DNA from: Undibacterium sp. 5I1
GTDB taxonomy: Bacteria > Pseudomonadota > Gammaproteobacteria > Burkholderiales > Burkholderiaceae_D
Assembly: GCF_034314085.1 (NCBI RefSeq)
Contig: NZ_JAVIWI010000001.1
Span: forward strand, 1,674,001 to 1,738,000
Length of the DNA: 64,000 bases
Direction of reading: 5' to 3'
Shown: positions 33,834 to 43,381 of the stretch, piece by piece
Layout: each line of letters begins with the position of its first letter
Numbering within the stretch: the first letter of the stretch is position 1
Made by a program: the position numbers and the translations under genes
The notes under the pieces: generated by a model
Databases searched by the model: none
Told to the model about the DNA's origin: nothing
The model's input: only the letters and a program-made list of their open reading frames with translations

Positions 33834-36539
33834 TTAGACAGTGACCGGATTAGGTTTGTCTGCGTTGATGCCGTACTTTTCAATAGCCTGGGCAACAACA
33901 GAGGCAGACAACACACCTTCATCAGCCAAGGTTTTGAGTGCAGCGATCACCACGAAATAGCGATTGACCTCAAAGAATTCACGCAATTTTGCACGGCTGT
34001 CAGACCGACCAAAACCATCCGTACCCAAGACTTTGTAGCTACGACCTTTTGGAATGAAGGCGCGTACTTGTTCCGCAAAGGTACGCATGTAATCGGTAGA
34101 AACGATTATCGGACCTGCCGTATCTTTTAAGCATTGCGTAATATGAGCCACACGCGGCTCTGCCGTTGGATGCAACATATTCCAACGTTCTACATCCTGA
34201 CCATCACGGGCTAATAAAGTAAAGCTTGGTGCAGACCAGACATCAGCCGCGATACCAAAATCATTTTGCAACAATTCTGCTGCAGCAATCACTTCGCGCA
34301 GTATCGTGCCAGAGCCCATCAGTTGTACTCGGTGCTTGGTCACGCTCTCGGATTTTTGCAACAGGTACAAACCTTTGATGATGCCTTCTTCTTGTCCCTC
34401 TTTCAGTCCCGGATGGCTGTAGTTCTCATTCATCAGCGTGAGGTAGTAAAACACATCTTCCTGATTTGTGACCATACGGCGCAAACCATCATGCATGATG
34501 ACCGCGACTTCATGTGCGAACGTCGGATCGTAAGGTACGCAGTTTGGTATGGTCGAAGCTAATACATGACTGTGACCGTCCTCATGCTGCAAGCCTTCGC
34601 CGTTCAGAGTGGTACGGCCGGCGGTACCGCCTAACAAGAAGCCGCGAGCACGCATATCCCCGGCGGCCCACGCCAGATCACCAACGCGTTGCAGACCAAA
34701 CATGGAGTAGTAGGTATAAAACGGAATCATCACGCGGTTGTTGGTCGAGTATGAGGTCGCAGCGGCGATCCATGAACTCATACCACCCGCTTCATTAATC
34801 CCTTCTTGCAAAATCTGACCAGCTTTATCTTCGCGGTAATACATCACCTGATCTTTATCGACTGGCTCATACAATTGACCAACCTGACTGAAGATACCGA
34901 TCTGGCGGAACAAGCCCTCCATACCAAATGTGCGGGACTCATCGACCATAATTGGTACGACACGCGGCCCCAAGCTTGCATCGCGTAATAAGGCAGTCAA
35001 AATACGTACATACGCGGCAGTGGTAGATATTTCACGACCTTCAGCGGTCGGTTCCAGCATCGCTTTAAATGCCGACAACTCAGGGACGATCAGTTCTTCA
35101 TCGGCTTTTTGACGGCGTTGTGGCAAATAGCCGCCGAGCGCCTTACGACGTGCTTGCAGGTACTGCATTTCTGGCGTGTCGTCAGCAGGTTTATAAAAAG
35201 GAATACCTGGCAAATCTGCATCAGCGATTGGCAGTTGGAAACGATCGCGCATTGCTTTAATCGCTTCATCGTCCAGCTTTTTGGTGTTATGCGCCGTGTT
35301 ACGTGCTTCACCCGATTTACCAAAACCAAAACCTTTAATACTCTTGGCCAAGATTACGGTCGGTTGCCCTTTATTTTCTTGTGCCACTTTAAATGCAGCA
35401 TAAATTTTGTGGGGATCATGTCCACCGCGAGTCAGGCGCCAGATGTCGTCATCTGACATTTTGCTGACCATTTCCAATAACTTGGGATGCTTGCCAAAGA
35501 AGTTCGCACGAACATAAGCGCCATCTTTGGCTTTGTAATTCTGGTACTCGCCATCGACAGTTTCCATCATGACTTTTTGCAAGATACCGTCTTTATCTTT
35601 AGCGAGCAACTCATCCCAACCGCTACCCCAGATCACTTTCACCACATTCCAGCCTGCGCCACGGAAATCTGATTCCAGCTCTTGAATGATCTTGCCGTTG
35701 CCACGTACCGGACCATCAAGACGTTGCAAATTACAGTTGACGACCATCACCAGATTGTCCAGTTGTTCGCGACCCGCCATACCAATCGCACCCATAGATT
35801 CTGGCTCATCCATCTCACCATCACCGCAGAATGCCCAGACTTTACGCTTCTCAGTATCAGCGATACCACGTGCATGTAGATACTTCAGGAAACGTGCCTG
35901 ATAAATCGCCATTAAGGGACCAAGGCCCATTGATACAGTTGGGAACTGCCAAAAATCTGGCATCAGTTTTGGATGCGGGTACGACGACAAACCCTTGCCA
36001 TCGACTTCGCGACGGAAATGGATCAGTTGATCTTCGGTTAAACGGCCTTCTAAAAAAGCGCGGGCGTAGATACCTGGAGATGAATGGCCCTGGATATACA
36101 GTAAATCGCCACCGTGATCTTCGGTCGGCGCATGCCAAAAATGGTTGAAGCCAATACCCAGCATATTAGCCAGTGAGGCAAAACTGGATAAATGACCGCC
36201 CAGATCACCATCAACGCGATTGGCCTTAACTACCATTGCCATCGCATTCCAACGCATCATAGAGCGCAACCGCTCTTCAATTTCCAGATTGCCGGGGCAA
36301 TGCTCACCCAGGTGGGCCGGGATCGTATTGACATAAGCCGTGTTGCTGGAAAACGGGATATGGGCACCGCGACGACGTGCCAGATCCACCATGCGCTCCA
36401 TTAGATAGTGCGCCCTTTCCGGACCTTCTTTATCGATCACAGACTCCAGCGCGTCAAGCCACTCGGAGGTTTCCATAACATCGGGATCATTGACGGCTTG
36501 CGCCAAAACTTGGTCGATCTGGGGTGAAGAAGTTGACAT
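33834..36539 (-). CDS. aceE: Pyruvate dehydrogenase E1, homodimeric type
   Basis: Thiamine-diphosphate-dependent decarboxylase that starts the conversion of pyruvate to acetyl-CoA. The 901-residue length is typical of the single-chain E1. The ThDP motif is CGDGEMDEPES...NLVMVVNCNLQRLDGP. Other signatures are YIQGHSSPGIYARAFLEG, RGGHDPHKIYAAF, GTAGRTTLNGEGLQHEDGHS and the C-terminal GTDGFGRSDSRAKLREFFEV. GGAGAC precedes the ATG. First gene of the cluster, about 100 bp before aceF. Its promoter should lie in the 36540-36976 region shared with folD. Confidence 0.98.
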   Translation of the reverse strand: MSTSSPQIDQVLAQAVNDPDVMETSEWLDALESVIDKEGPERAHYLMERMVDLARRRGAHIPFSSNTAYVNTIPAHLGEHCPGNLEIEERLRSMMRWNAMAMVVKANRVDGDLGGHLSSFASLANMLGIGFNHFWHAPTEDHGGDLLYIQGHSSPGIYARAFLEGRLTEDQLIHFRREVDGKGLSSYPHPKLMPDFWQFPTVSMGLGPLMAIYQARFLKYLHARGIADTEKRKVWAFCGDGEMDEPESMGAIGMAGREQLDNLVMVVNCNLQRLDGPVRGNGKIIQELESDFRGAGWNVVKVIWGSGWDELLAKDKDGILQKVMMETVDGEYQNYKAKDGAYVRANFFGKHPKLLEMVSKMSDDDIWRLTRGGHDPHKIYAAFKVAQENKGQPTVILAKSIKGFGFGKSGEARNTAHNTKKLDDEAIKAMRDRFQLPIADADLPGIPFYKPADDTPEMQYLQARRKALGGYLPQRRQKADEELIVPELSAFKAMLEPTAEGREISTTAAYVRILTALLRDASLGPRVVPIMVDESRTFGMEGLFRQIGIFSQVGQLYEPVDKDQVMYYREDKAGQILQEGINEAGGMSSWIAAATSYSTNNRVMIPFYTYYSMFGLQRVGDLAWAAGDMRARGFLLGGTAGRTTLNGEGLQHEDGHSHVLASTIPNCVPYDPTFAHEVAVIMHDGLRRMVTNQEDVFYYLTLMNENYSHPGLKEGQEEGIIKGLYLLQKSESVTKHRVQLMGSGTILREVIAAAELLQNDFGIAADVWSAPSFTLLARDGQDVERWNMLHPTAEPRVAHITQCLKDTAGPIIVSTDYMRTFAEQVRAFIPKGRSYKVLGTDGFGRSDSRAKLREFFEVNRYFVVIAALKTLADEGVLSASVVAQAIEKYGINADKPNPVTV

Positions 36540-36719
36540 CTGCTGGGTCTCCTGATAATGCGCTTTCGAAGCGAAGCGCGGTGGCGTATCGACAAATTAG
36601 TGCTTGTTTTTAAATCATAATAATTCTTTGCGGAGGTATTTTAACAGCAGTTTTTAATTTTTCAAATAGCGATATTTGATTTCATAATGTGATATTTTGG
36701 TTGCGGTGCAATATAACTT

Positions 36720-36798
36720 AGGACTTACGTAAAATTGTCTTGGCAAGGCGTCGCGATGACGACAGTAATCTAAGCTGGGGCGGTTTGGCGTAAGTCCC
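36720..36798. repeat. Family-2 inverted-repeat element, copy E (short)
   Basis: AGGACTTACGTAAAATTGTC at the left, TTTGGCGTAAGTCC at the right, 79 bp, with interior GGCAAGGCGTCGCGATGACGA as in other copies. It lies between the divergent aceE and folD genes, so it may affect one of their promoters. The 36540-36719 stretch is AT-rich and shows no other feature. Confidence 0.82.
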
Positions 36799-36816
36799 AC
36801 ACTGTAAAAATTAGAC

Positions 36817-36875
36817 GTCCAATGGTTATGTGCCTCCTAGCCTGTTTTTGGCTTGGAGGCACATAACCATTGGAC
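36817..36875. repeat. Long perfect hairpin upstream of folD
   Basis: A 21-bp perfect inverted repeat (arms 36817-36837 and 36855-36875, outer bases GTCCAATGG / CCATTGGAC). Inside, AGCC/GGCT extends the stem after one mismatch, with a TGTTTTT loop. No strong T-tract follows on either strand, so it is not a typical terminator. It ends about 100 bp before the folD start. Confidence 0.9.
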
Positions 36876-36976
36876 ATTCATTTTCAAACTTTTAATATCT
36901 CCAGCGAGTCAATGTTCTCCAGCAACACAGCGCATAATTTATAATCTCGGCTTGATCTTCTTTTGCAAAGCCCACC

Positions 36977-37822
36977 ATGACTGCCCATATCATCAGCGGA
37001 ACACAGCTCTCCCAAGAAATTCGTACCGAAGTCACACAACGAGCGGCAGCACTCACAGCGCAAGGCAAACAACCCGGTTTGGCGGTGATTCTGGTAGGTG
37101 AAAATCCAGCGTCGCAAGTGTATGTGCGCAACAAAGTCAAAGCCTGCGAAGACTGCGGCTTTTACTCTGTGTTAGAAAAATACGATGCCGGTTTGAGCGA
37201 AACCGCCCTGCTCGCGCATATCGCAAGACTAAACAATGACAGTAAGATCAACGGTATTTTGGTGCAATTACCTTTGCCAGCGCATATTGATGCGAATAAA
37301 GTGATTGAAGCGATTGCATCAGAAAAAGATGTAGACGGATTTCATATCAGCAATGCAGGCCTGCTGATGACGGGGCAACCGCTGTTCCGCCCTTGCACAC
37401 CGTATGGCGTGATGAAAATGCTGGAATCAATCGACTACCCTATTCGCGGTGCCAACGCAGTCGTCGTCGGCGCATCCAATATTGTCGGTAAACCACAGGC
37501 AATGTTGCTCTTGCAAGCGGGCGCGACCGTCACCATCTGTAATTCTAAGACACGCGATTTAGGCTCCCATACCCGCAACGCCGACATTTTGGTGGTCGCC
37601 ACTGGCAAGCGCAACATCGTGACTGCTGATATGGTCAAACCGGGTGCAGTAGTATTGGATGTCGGGATGAATCGTGATGAAGAAGGCAAATTATGTGGTG
37701 ACGTTGATTACCTTCATGTCAAAGAGGTCGCTGGCTACATCACTCCCGTCCCTGGCGGTGTGGGCCCAATGACGATTACGATGCTATTGGTCAACACGAT
37801 AGAAGCCGCAGAACGCCTTTAA
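36977..37822 (+). CDS. folD: Methylenetetrahydrofolate dehydrogenase/cyclohydrolase
   Basis: A bifunctional enzyme of one-carbon metabolism that interconverts 5,10-methylene-, methenyl- and 10-formyl-tetrahydrofolate with NADP. The 281-residue length is standard. The catalytic region has [17 protein letters not shown] (active Lys in the YxxxK pattern) and [12 protein letters not shown]. The NADP domain has [18 protein letters not shown], and the C-terminus has the signature [14 protein letters not shown]. It is divergent from aceE and followed 48 bp later by prlC on the same strand. Confidence 0.97.
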   Translation: MTAHIISGTQLSQEIRTEVTQRAAALTAQGKQPGLAVILVGENPASQVYVRNKVKACEDCGFYSVLEKYDAGLSETALLAHIARLNNDSKINGILVQLPLPAHIDANKVIEAIASEKDVDGFHISNAGLLMTGQPLFRPCTPYGVMKMLESIDYPIRGANAVVVGASNIVGKPQAMLLLQAGATVTICNSKTRDLGSHTRNADILVVATGKRNIVTADMVKPGAVVLDVGMNRDEEGKLCGDVDYLHVKEVAGYITPVPGGVGPMTITMLLVNTIEAAERL

Positions 37823-37869
37823 GAACTCCTCAAGAATTTAAACGAATTTAAAAGCTGACTGGAACAACA

Positions 37870-39933
37870 ATGACGCAACAAAATCCCCTGCTTGACTTTA
37901 GCGATTTACCACGCTTCGATGCCATCAAACCTGAGCACATAACGCCAGCGATTGCCTTGTTATTGGAAGAAAATCGTGCAGTGGTTGCACAACTGGAGGC
38001 GGCAACAGATCCCGTCACGTGGGACAATTTTGTTGAGCCTTTAGAAAACGCGACAGAAAAACTCGGTCGCGCCTGGGGCATTATTGGTCACCTCAACGGT
38101 GTTGCAGATACGCCAGAATTACGTGCCGCGTATAACGAGAACCAGCCCATTATCATGGAGTTCTGGACCGCTTTGGGTCAAAACCTTGCGCTGTTCGACA
38201 AGTACAAAGCCTTGCAATCTAGCCCGGAATTTGCACACTTTACGCCAGCAAGACAAACCATCGTCAACAACGCTGTACGCGATTTCCGTCTGGGTGGAGC
38301 CGAATTATCGGACGACAAAAAAGTCCGCTATGCAGAAGTACAAGAAAAACATGCCGCACTTTCTACTAAGTTTTCAGAAAACGTACTAGATGCAACTAAT
38401 GACTACAGTTTGTTCATCGATAATCTGGACGAGTTAAAAGGCTTGCCTGACGATGTGTTACAAGCAGCAAAATCGGCTGCTGAAAAAGACGGTAAGCCGG
38501 GTTGTAAATTTACGCTGCATTTCCCGTCTTATTTCCCACTACTGCAATACGCAGATAATCGTGCCCTGCGCGAAACGATCTACCGCGCCAATGCAACCAA
38601 GGCATCTGAGTTAGGAAGCAATCCCGAGTGGGACAACACTGAGATCATGACTGAATTGCTAGCCTTGCGCCAGGAAGAAGCTCATTTGCTGGGCTATCAC
38701 AATTTTGCCGAGGTATCGCTGGTGGCCAAGATGGCAGAAACGCCAGCGCAGGTCAGTCATTTCTTATTAGATCTGGCGAACCGCGCCCGCCCTTTTGCAG
38801 AAAAAGATTTAGCGGAGTTACGCAGTTTTGCTAAAGATCAATTGGGCATCGATGATTTGCAATCCTGGGATACGACTTACGCCTCGGAAAAACTGCGTGA
38901 ACAACGCTATGCTTTTTCTGAGCAAGAATTGAAACAATATTTCCCAGAGCAGCAAGTCGTCGCAGGCTTGTTCAATGTGATCGAAACCTTGTTTGCAGTA
39001 GAAATTTGGCTAGACCATGCGCCAAGCTGGCATCCTGATGTCAAGTTTTATCGGCTAGAAAAAGCTGGCAAACTCGTCGGACAGTTCTACCTCGACTTAT
39101 ATGCACGTAGCGGTAAACGAGGCGGCGCATGGATGGATGATGCACGTGGCCGGCGCCGTACTGCCACCGGTATACAAACGCCAGTCGCATATCTGACCTG
39201 TAATTTTAGCGAGCCAGTCACGACTAACGGTGTGACCAAACCTGCCCTGTTCACGCATGATGAAGTGATTACACTGTTCCATGAATTTGGTCATGGGCTG
39301 CATCATTTATTGACGCAAGTCGAGGAGTTGTCCGTTTCGGGCATCTCCGGCGTGGAGTGGGATGCGGTCGAATTACCATCTCAGTTTATGGAAAACTTCT
39401 GCTGGGAATGGGATGTTTTGCAAGGGATGACAGCTCATGCAGAATCAGGCGAGCCATTGCCGCGCGCGCTGTACGACAAAATGATTGCTGCAAAAAACTT
39501 CCAGTCAGGTATGCAGACCCTGCGTCAGGTCGAGTTTTCTTTATTTGATATGCGTCTGCATGATGCGATTGGCTCTAACCAGCAGCAAAATGTACAAGCG
39601 ATTGCAGATGCGGTACGAGCACAAGTGTCGGTATTCAATCCACCAGCGTTTAACCGCTTTCAGCATTCTTTCAGCCATATCTTTGCAGGCGGTTATGCAG
39701 CGGGTTATTTCAGCTATAAATGGGCAGAGGTTTTGTCTGCCGATGCGTATGCGGCATTTGAAGACGCCAGCGCAGCGGAAGGCAGTACACTGTCACGTAA
39801 AGTGGGACAACAATTTCAGTCACAAGTATTAGAAGTCGGCGGCTCGCGTCCAGCACTAGAATCTTTTAAGGCGTTCCGTGGCAGAGAGCCTGCGATTGAC
39901 GCGCTATTACGCCACAGTGGCATGGCTGCCTGA
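37870..39933 (+). CDS. prlC: Oligopeptidase A, M3 family
   Basis: A cytoplasmic zinc endopeptidase that degrades signal peptides and other short peptides. The 687 residues lack a signal peptide, unlike the M3 enzyme at 3410. HEFGHGLHH near residue 471 is the zinc site, and GISGVEWDAVELPSQFMENFCWE holds the third ligand. The N-terminal LEENRAVVAQLEAATDPVTWDNFVEPLE and central GKLVGQFYLDLYARSGKRGGAWM segments are typical of the family. ATG start after GGAACAACA. It lies between folD and the glutaredoxin-like gene and may be co-transcribed with both. Confidence 0.95.
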   Translation: MTQQNPLLDFSDLPRFDAIKPEHITPAIALLLEENRAVVAQLEAATDPVTWDNFVEPLENATEKLGRAWGIIGHLNGVADTPELRAAYNENQPIIMEFWTALGQNLALFDKYKALQSSPEFAHFTPARQTIVNNAVRDFRLGGAELSDDKKVRYAEVQEKHAALSTKFSENVLDATNDYSLFIDNLDELKGLPDDVLQAAKSAAEKDGKPGCKFTLHFPSYFPLLQYADNRALRETIYRANATKASELGSNPEWDNTEIMTELLALRQEEAHLLGYHNFAEVSLVAKMAETPAQVSHFLLDLANRARPFAEKDLAELRSFAKDQLGIDDLQSWDTTYASEKLREQRYAFSEQELKQYFPEQQVVAGLFNVIETLFAVEIWLDHAPSWHPDVKFYRLEKAGKLVGQFYLDLYARSGKRGGAWMDDARGRRRTATGIQTPVAYLTCNFSEPVTTNGVTKPALFTHDEVITLFHEFGHGLHHLLTQVEELSVSGISGVEWDAVELPSQFMENFCWEWDVLQGMTAHAESGEPLPRALYDKMIAAKNFQSGMQTLRQVEFSLFDMRLHDAIGSNQQQNVQAIADAVRAQVSVFNPPAFNRFQHSFSHIFAGGYAAGYFSYKWAEVLSADAYAAFEDASAAEGSTLSRKVGQQFQSQVLEVGGSRPALESFKAFRGREPAIDALLRHSGMAA

Positions 39934-39956
39934 CGTTTATAGAGAACACGGAGAAT

Positions 39957-40598
39957 ATGATGAAACAGCAAATATCAATACCTACCCGGCTCTTACTAAT
40001 CAGCACAGTGTTAGGTGTATTCGCCATGGGCAGTGCCCAGGCGCAGTTATATAAGTGGGTTGGTGCGGATGGCAAAGTCACTTACAGCGACGTACCGCCG
40101 CCACCTTCTGTGAAGCAAGTGCAAACCAGATCACTGGATAGCGGTGAACCTGCCAGTAATTTGCCGCCCGAGTTAGGCGCCGCAGCAGCAAAAAACCCGG
40201 TGACGCTCTACACAGGTCCCGATTGCAGTCCTTGCAACGAAGGGCGCGCTTTTCTGAAAGGAAGCGGTATTCCTTTTAAAGAAAAAACGGTCAAATCCGA
40301 TGACGATGTAAAAAAACTCAAAGAAGTGAGTGGAGATACTCAGCTGCCAGTATTAGTTATTAACAGTAGCAAATTCCGAGGTTTAGATACCAGTGAATGG
40401 CGTACCGCGCTCAGTAGTGCGGGCTATCCAGAAACGGACAAACTGCCAAAAGATTTCAAATATTCAGCAGCAGAAGCGGCCGCACCAACACCAGCTGCAA
40501 AACCCAAGGATGCTGCCAATAATGGGAACAGCAGCAAAGCACGGCAAAAAAATCTGCCTCCGGCTAACACCAATAATGAAGGCGGATTCCGTTTTTAA
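39957..40598 (+). CDS. Exported DUF4124/glutaredoxin-like protein
   Basis: A 213-residue protein. A signal peptide (LLLISTVLGVFAMGSAQA) is followed by a DUF4124 segment (LYKWVGADGKVTYSDVPPP, about 30-60). The glutaredoxin-like domain has the redox motif CSPC at about 90-93 (LYTGPDCSPCNEG) and a cis-Pro at QLPVLVI. It should be a periplasmic thiol oxidoreductase or disulfide handler. The C-terminal 50 residues are Ala/Pro/Asn-rich and probably disordered. It starts 24 bp after prlC. This DUF4124-glutaredoxin arrangement recurs in Burkholderiales as far as I know. Confidence 0.88.
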   Translation: MMKQQISIPTRLLLISTVLGVFAMGSAQAQLYKWVGADGKVTYSDVPPPPSVKQVQTRSLDSGEPASNLPPELGAAAAKNPVTLYTGPDCSPCNEGRAFLKGSGIPFKEKTVKSDDDVKKLKEVSGDTQLPVLVINSSKFRGLDTSEWRTALSSAGYPETDKLPKDFKYSAAEAAAPTPAAKPKDAANNGNSSKARQKNLPPANTNNEGGFRF

Positions 40599-40674
40599 GC
40601 TTAACTTTTAGGTTCAAGAGCTTCGCTGCAACAATAAAATGACAATAAAATAAAAACAAATTTAAAGATCAAAA

Positions 40675-41121
40675 ATGATGCGGATTGATTTCCATAGCAA
40701 TGTACCCGACAAGCTGAACTACACATGCCGCCTGATCCGTAAGGCCAGAGCGGCAAATTGTCAAGTGGTAGTATTTGATAGCAACCGGGCACAGTTAGAT
40801 GCGCTGAATAGTGCGCTATGGACGTTTTCAGAAATCGACTTTTTACCGCATGTGATGCAGGGCGATGCACTGGCGACTCATACACCAGTGATCTTGACGG
40901 ATGACGTCACAGCGATATTTCCGCATCATCAGTTATTGATTAACTTAACGGCAACTACACCCAGCCATTTTGATCAGTTTGAACGCATGATAGAAATCAT
41001 CGCAACGGACGATGCCGCTACCGCCGCAGGACGGGAGCGTTATCGCTTTTATCAGCAACAAGGACATACTTTATCCCACACCAATGCCAATGCGCCTAAC
41101 GGCGCTGCAAAAGTAAGGTAA
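40675..41121 (+). CDS. holC: DNA polymerase III subunit chi
   Basis: The chi subunit of the replicative clamp-loader assembly, which binds psi and single-strand-binding protein. The 148-residue length and the pattern RIDFHSNVPDKLNYTCRLIRKARAANCQVVVF, DALNSALWTFSEIDFLPHV and PVILTDD are typical. The last 20 residues are a polar tail. In Burkholderiales this gene commonly follows peptidase genes; here it lies after prlC and the glutaredoxin-like gene and just before a DUF2486-like gene. Confidence 0.92.
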   Translation: MMRIDFHSNVPDKLNYTCRLIRKARAANCQVVVFDSNRAQLDALNSALWTFSEIDFLPHVMQGDALATHTPVILTDDVTAIFPHHQLLINLTATTPSHFDQFERMIEIIATDDAATAAGRERYRFYQQQGHTLSHTNANAPNGAAKVR

Positions 41122-41181
41122 TTAAGTACAGCAGAGTAAGCTAAGTTATTCCCCACAGCCCTTCATAAGTTATCACGTCAA

Positions 41182-41586
41182 ATGAGCAATCAAATCGATG
41201 CCAGTATTCCGGTACTTACCGAAATTATTCAACCCGGCACGCAATTCTCCCCGGCAGTCGCCCCTGGCACTGCGACGATAGCTGCGCCAGTCAACCAGAT
41301 TACTGGATCAGACGTAGTATCGAACACAGCACCAACAGCAATGCAACTCAGCGAAGAAGACTGGCAAAAGCTAGAGCAAACCTTAAGAGAAAATGTATTA
41401 CGTCAGGTGTTATCAAGAGTTGATTTTGTGCTGGAGCATCGTGTACGCGATAGTCTCGCTGATGTATTACAAACCGCCGTCGAGAGCCTGGCAATCGAAA
41501 TTCGTGGTGGTTTACACAAAACAATGGAAGAAGTAATCACCCGTGCGGTGACACAAGAGATCACTAAAGTCAAAATTACAAAATAA
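41182..41586 (+). CDS. DUF2486-like hypothetical protein
   Basis: A 134-residue soluble protein. The first 60 residues are polar and Pro/Thr/Ala-rich (IPVLTEIIQPGTQFSPAVAP). The second half is helical, EEDWQKLEQTLRENVLRQVLSRVDFVLEHRVRDSL, and ends in a repeated helix ending VTQEITKVKI. Position after holC and the IPVLTEII start match the DUF2486 family of Burkholderiales, whose function is unknown. The helical pattern resembles proteins that oligomerise. Confidence 0.75.
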   Translation: MSNQIDASIPVLTEIIQPGTQFSPAVAPGTATIAAPVNQITGSDVVSNTAPTAMQLSEEDWQKLEQTLRENVLRQVLSRVDFVLEHRVRDSLADVLQTAVESLAIEIRGGLHKTMEEVITRAVTQEITKVKITK

Positions 41587-41749
41587 AAAATAATTTTCGA
41601 TTATTTTTGTTTTATAAACACAATTCAAAAAATTACTTTTAAAAATAAAAACATTTGCCCTCTGATTGATTGCATTAATAAGCAATAACTTTCTACAATC
41701 TCGCTATCGCGAATTCCTCGCAAAACTGTCGCTCTAGGAGATTCTCCCC

Positions 41750-43054
41750 ATGAAAGTTATCGTTCTCGGCTCTGGCATTATCGGCACCTCTTCTGCCTGG
41801 TTTCTCAAAAAGCAAGGTCATGATGTTACTGTGATCGAGCGTCAGCCCGGTGCGGCACAAGAGACCAGTTTTGCCAACGGCTGCCAGATCTCTGTCTCTC
41901 ACGCCGAACCCTGGGCGAATCCTTCAGCACCACTTAAAGTCTTAAAATGGTTAGGCAAAGAAGACGCGCCTTTACTATTCCGCCCACGGGCAGAATGGTT
42001 GCAATGGCTCTGGGGCATGAGTTTTTTACGCGAATGCACACCAGGGCGCACAGCAGACAACATCCGCCAAATCGTGGCGATTTCTGAATACAGCCGTCAA
42101 ACCTTGCAAGCAGTTCGTGCTGAAACAGGCATCGACTACGACTGTCTAACCAAAGGTATTTTGCATTTTTATACTGACAAAAAAGAATTTGATGACTCCT
42201 TACCAGCCGCAAAATTGATGCGCGATCTCGGTTGTCAGCGTGATTCAATCGGCGCAGACGAAGTCGTACGCATCGAGCCAGCACTTGCCAGTATTCGGGA
42301 CAAAATCGTCGGTGGCGATTACACAGAGACCGATGAGTCCGGCGATGTCTATAAATTTACTAGCGGCTTAGCTAAAAAAGCTGCCGAAGCAGGTGTCGAT
42401 TTCCAATTTAATACTAGCGTTACTCGCTTACTGACCGAGGGCAGCGGCTCGTCGGCTAAAGTTGTCGGCGTCGAAGTCATTGATGCAGAAGGCCGTCATA
42501 AAGTCTTGCGCGCGGATTCTTTTGTAATGGCAATGGGCAGCTTCTCACAGCCATTGTTAAAGCCTTTGGGCGTCAATCTGATGATTTATCCAGGCAAAGG
42601 TTATTCCGCTACCTACCAGATCACCAATCCTGACGAAGCACCAACGGTTTCGTTGACTGATGACGGCTATAAATTAGTTGTGTCGCGCCTGGGTGACCGT
42701 TTGCGCGTTGCCGGCACTTGCGAGGTCAACGGCTATGGCCGTGATTTAAATACGGCTCGTTGCGAAGCAATTACCCGCCGCACCCGCGAATTATTCCCGA
42801 ACGCCTGCGACTACGAGAATCCAACCTACTGGACCGGTTTGCGTCCGTTGACACCATCCAATGTGCCATACATCGGCAAGACCAAATACAGCAATCTTTA
42901 CCTCAACACAGGTCATGGCACTTTGGGTTGGACAATGGGTGCGGGATCAGGTCGCGCGATTGCAGATATCGTTTCTGGACACTACCCTGAAGTTGATTTT
43001 GCCTTCACTGGCATCGCCAGACGCAACCCTGGCAGAATATTGTTGCCGGCATAA
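41750..43054 (+). CDS. dadA: D-amino acid dehydrogenase
   Basis: An FAD-dependent dehydrogenase at the inner membrane that converts D-alanine and other D-amino acids to keto acids and passes electrons to the respiratory chain. The 434-residue length is standard. The N-terminal FAD motif is MKVIVLGSGIIGTSSAWFL. Typical segments are SFANGCQISVSHAEPWANP, LGVNLMIYPGKGYSATY, and, near the C-terminus, YWTGLRPLTPSNVPYIG and HGTLGWTMGAGSGRAIAD. AGGAG lies 10 bases before the ATG. It stands alone, without a racemase beside it, and ends at a terminator. Confidence 0.96.
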   Translation: MKVIVLGSGIIGTSSAWFLKKQGHDVTVIERQPGAAQETSFANGCQISVSHAEPWANPSAPLKVLKWLGKEDAPLLFRPRAEWLQWLWGMSFLRECTPGRTADNIRQIVAISEYSRQTLQAVRAETGIDYDCLTKGILHFYTDKKEFDDSLPAAKLMRDLGCQRDSIGADEVVRIEPALASIRDKIVGGDYTETDESGDVYKFTSGLAKKAAEAGVDFQFNTSVTRLLTEGSGSSAKVVGVEVIDAEGRHKVLRADSFVMAMGSFSQPLLKPLGVNLMIYPGKGYSATYQITNPDEAPTVSLTDDGYKLVVSRLGDRLRVAGTCEVNGYGRDLNTARCEAITRRTRELFPNACDYENPTYWTGLRPLTPSNVPYIGKTKYSNLYLNTGHGTLGWTMGAGSGRAIADIVSGHYPEVDFAFTGIARRNPGRILLPA

Positions 43055-43093
43055 ACGCTAGATGAAATCAAGTTACTTGCCTGGTATTCAGCG

Positions 43094-43129
43094 AATTAAT
43101 TAGCAAATTAATTAGCAAATTAATTAGCA
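43094..43129 (+). repeat. Three tandem copies of AATTAATTAGCA
   Basis: Three exact 12-bp units between the dadA stop codon and its terminator. The unit is palindromic in its first 8 bases. It may act as an AT-rich spacer or be slippage-derived. Confidence 0.9.
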
Positions 43130-43131
43130 AA

Positions 43132-43164
43132 AAGCCTTATAGATCATGATGGTCTATAAGGCTT
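43132..43164 (+). terminator. Terminator of dadA
   Basis: AAGCCTTATAGA pairs perfectly with TCTATAAGGCTT across a 9-nt loop, followed by CTTATT. The stem is strong and the T-tract modest. Confidence 0.78.
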
Positions 43165-43296
43165 CTTATTCGTCTTACAATGCAACAAGTGCGACTGAAT
43201 AATACGAAAATAATACCGAGAAACAGATAAGCGTCTGGACATTTTCAGCTCATCTTACGATATAAACAGGACTGGATGATTACGCGCGCCAATGGC

Positions 43297-43380
43297 ATAC
43301 TTGTAGTATGTATATATTAATTGTCCATGTAATCATTGGACGATGACTCAATTTTAAAATGGAAAATGGGGAGTATATTA
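43297..43380. repeat. Family-1 AT-rich palindromic repeat, copy g
   Basis: CATACTTGTAGTATGTATATATTAATTGTCCATG...CATTGGACGATG...GGGGAGTATATT. Complete at the right end. It lies between the convergent dadA and thioredoxin-like genes and directly abuts the inverted-repeat element at 43382. Confidence 0.82.
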
Positions 43381-43381
43381 A

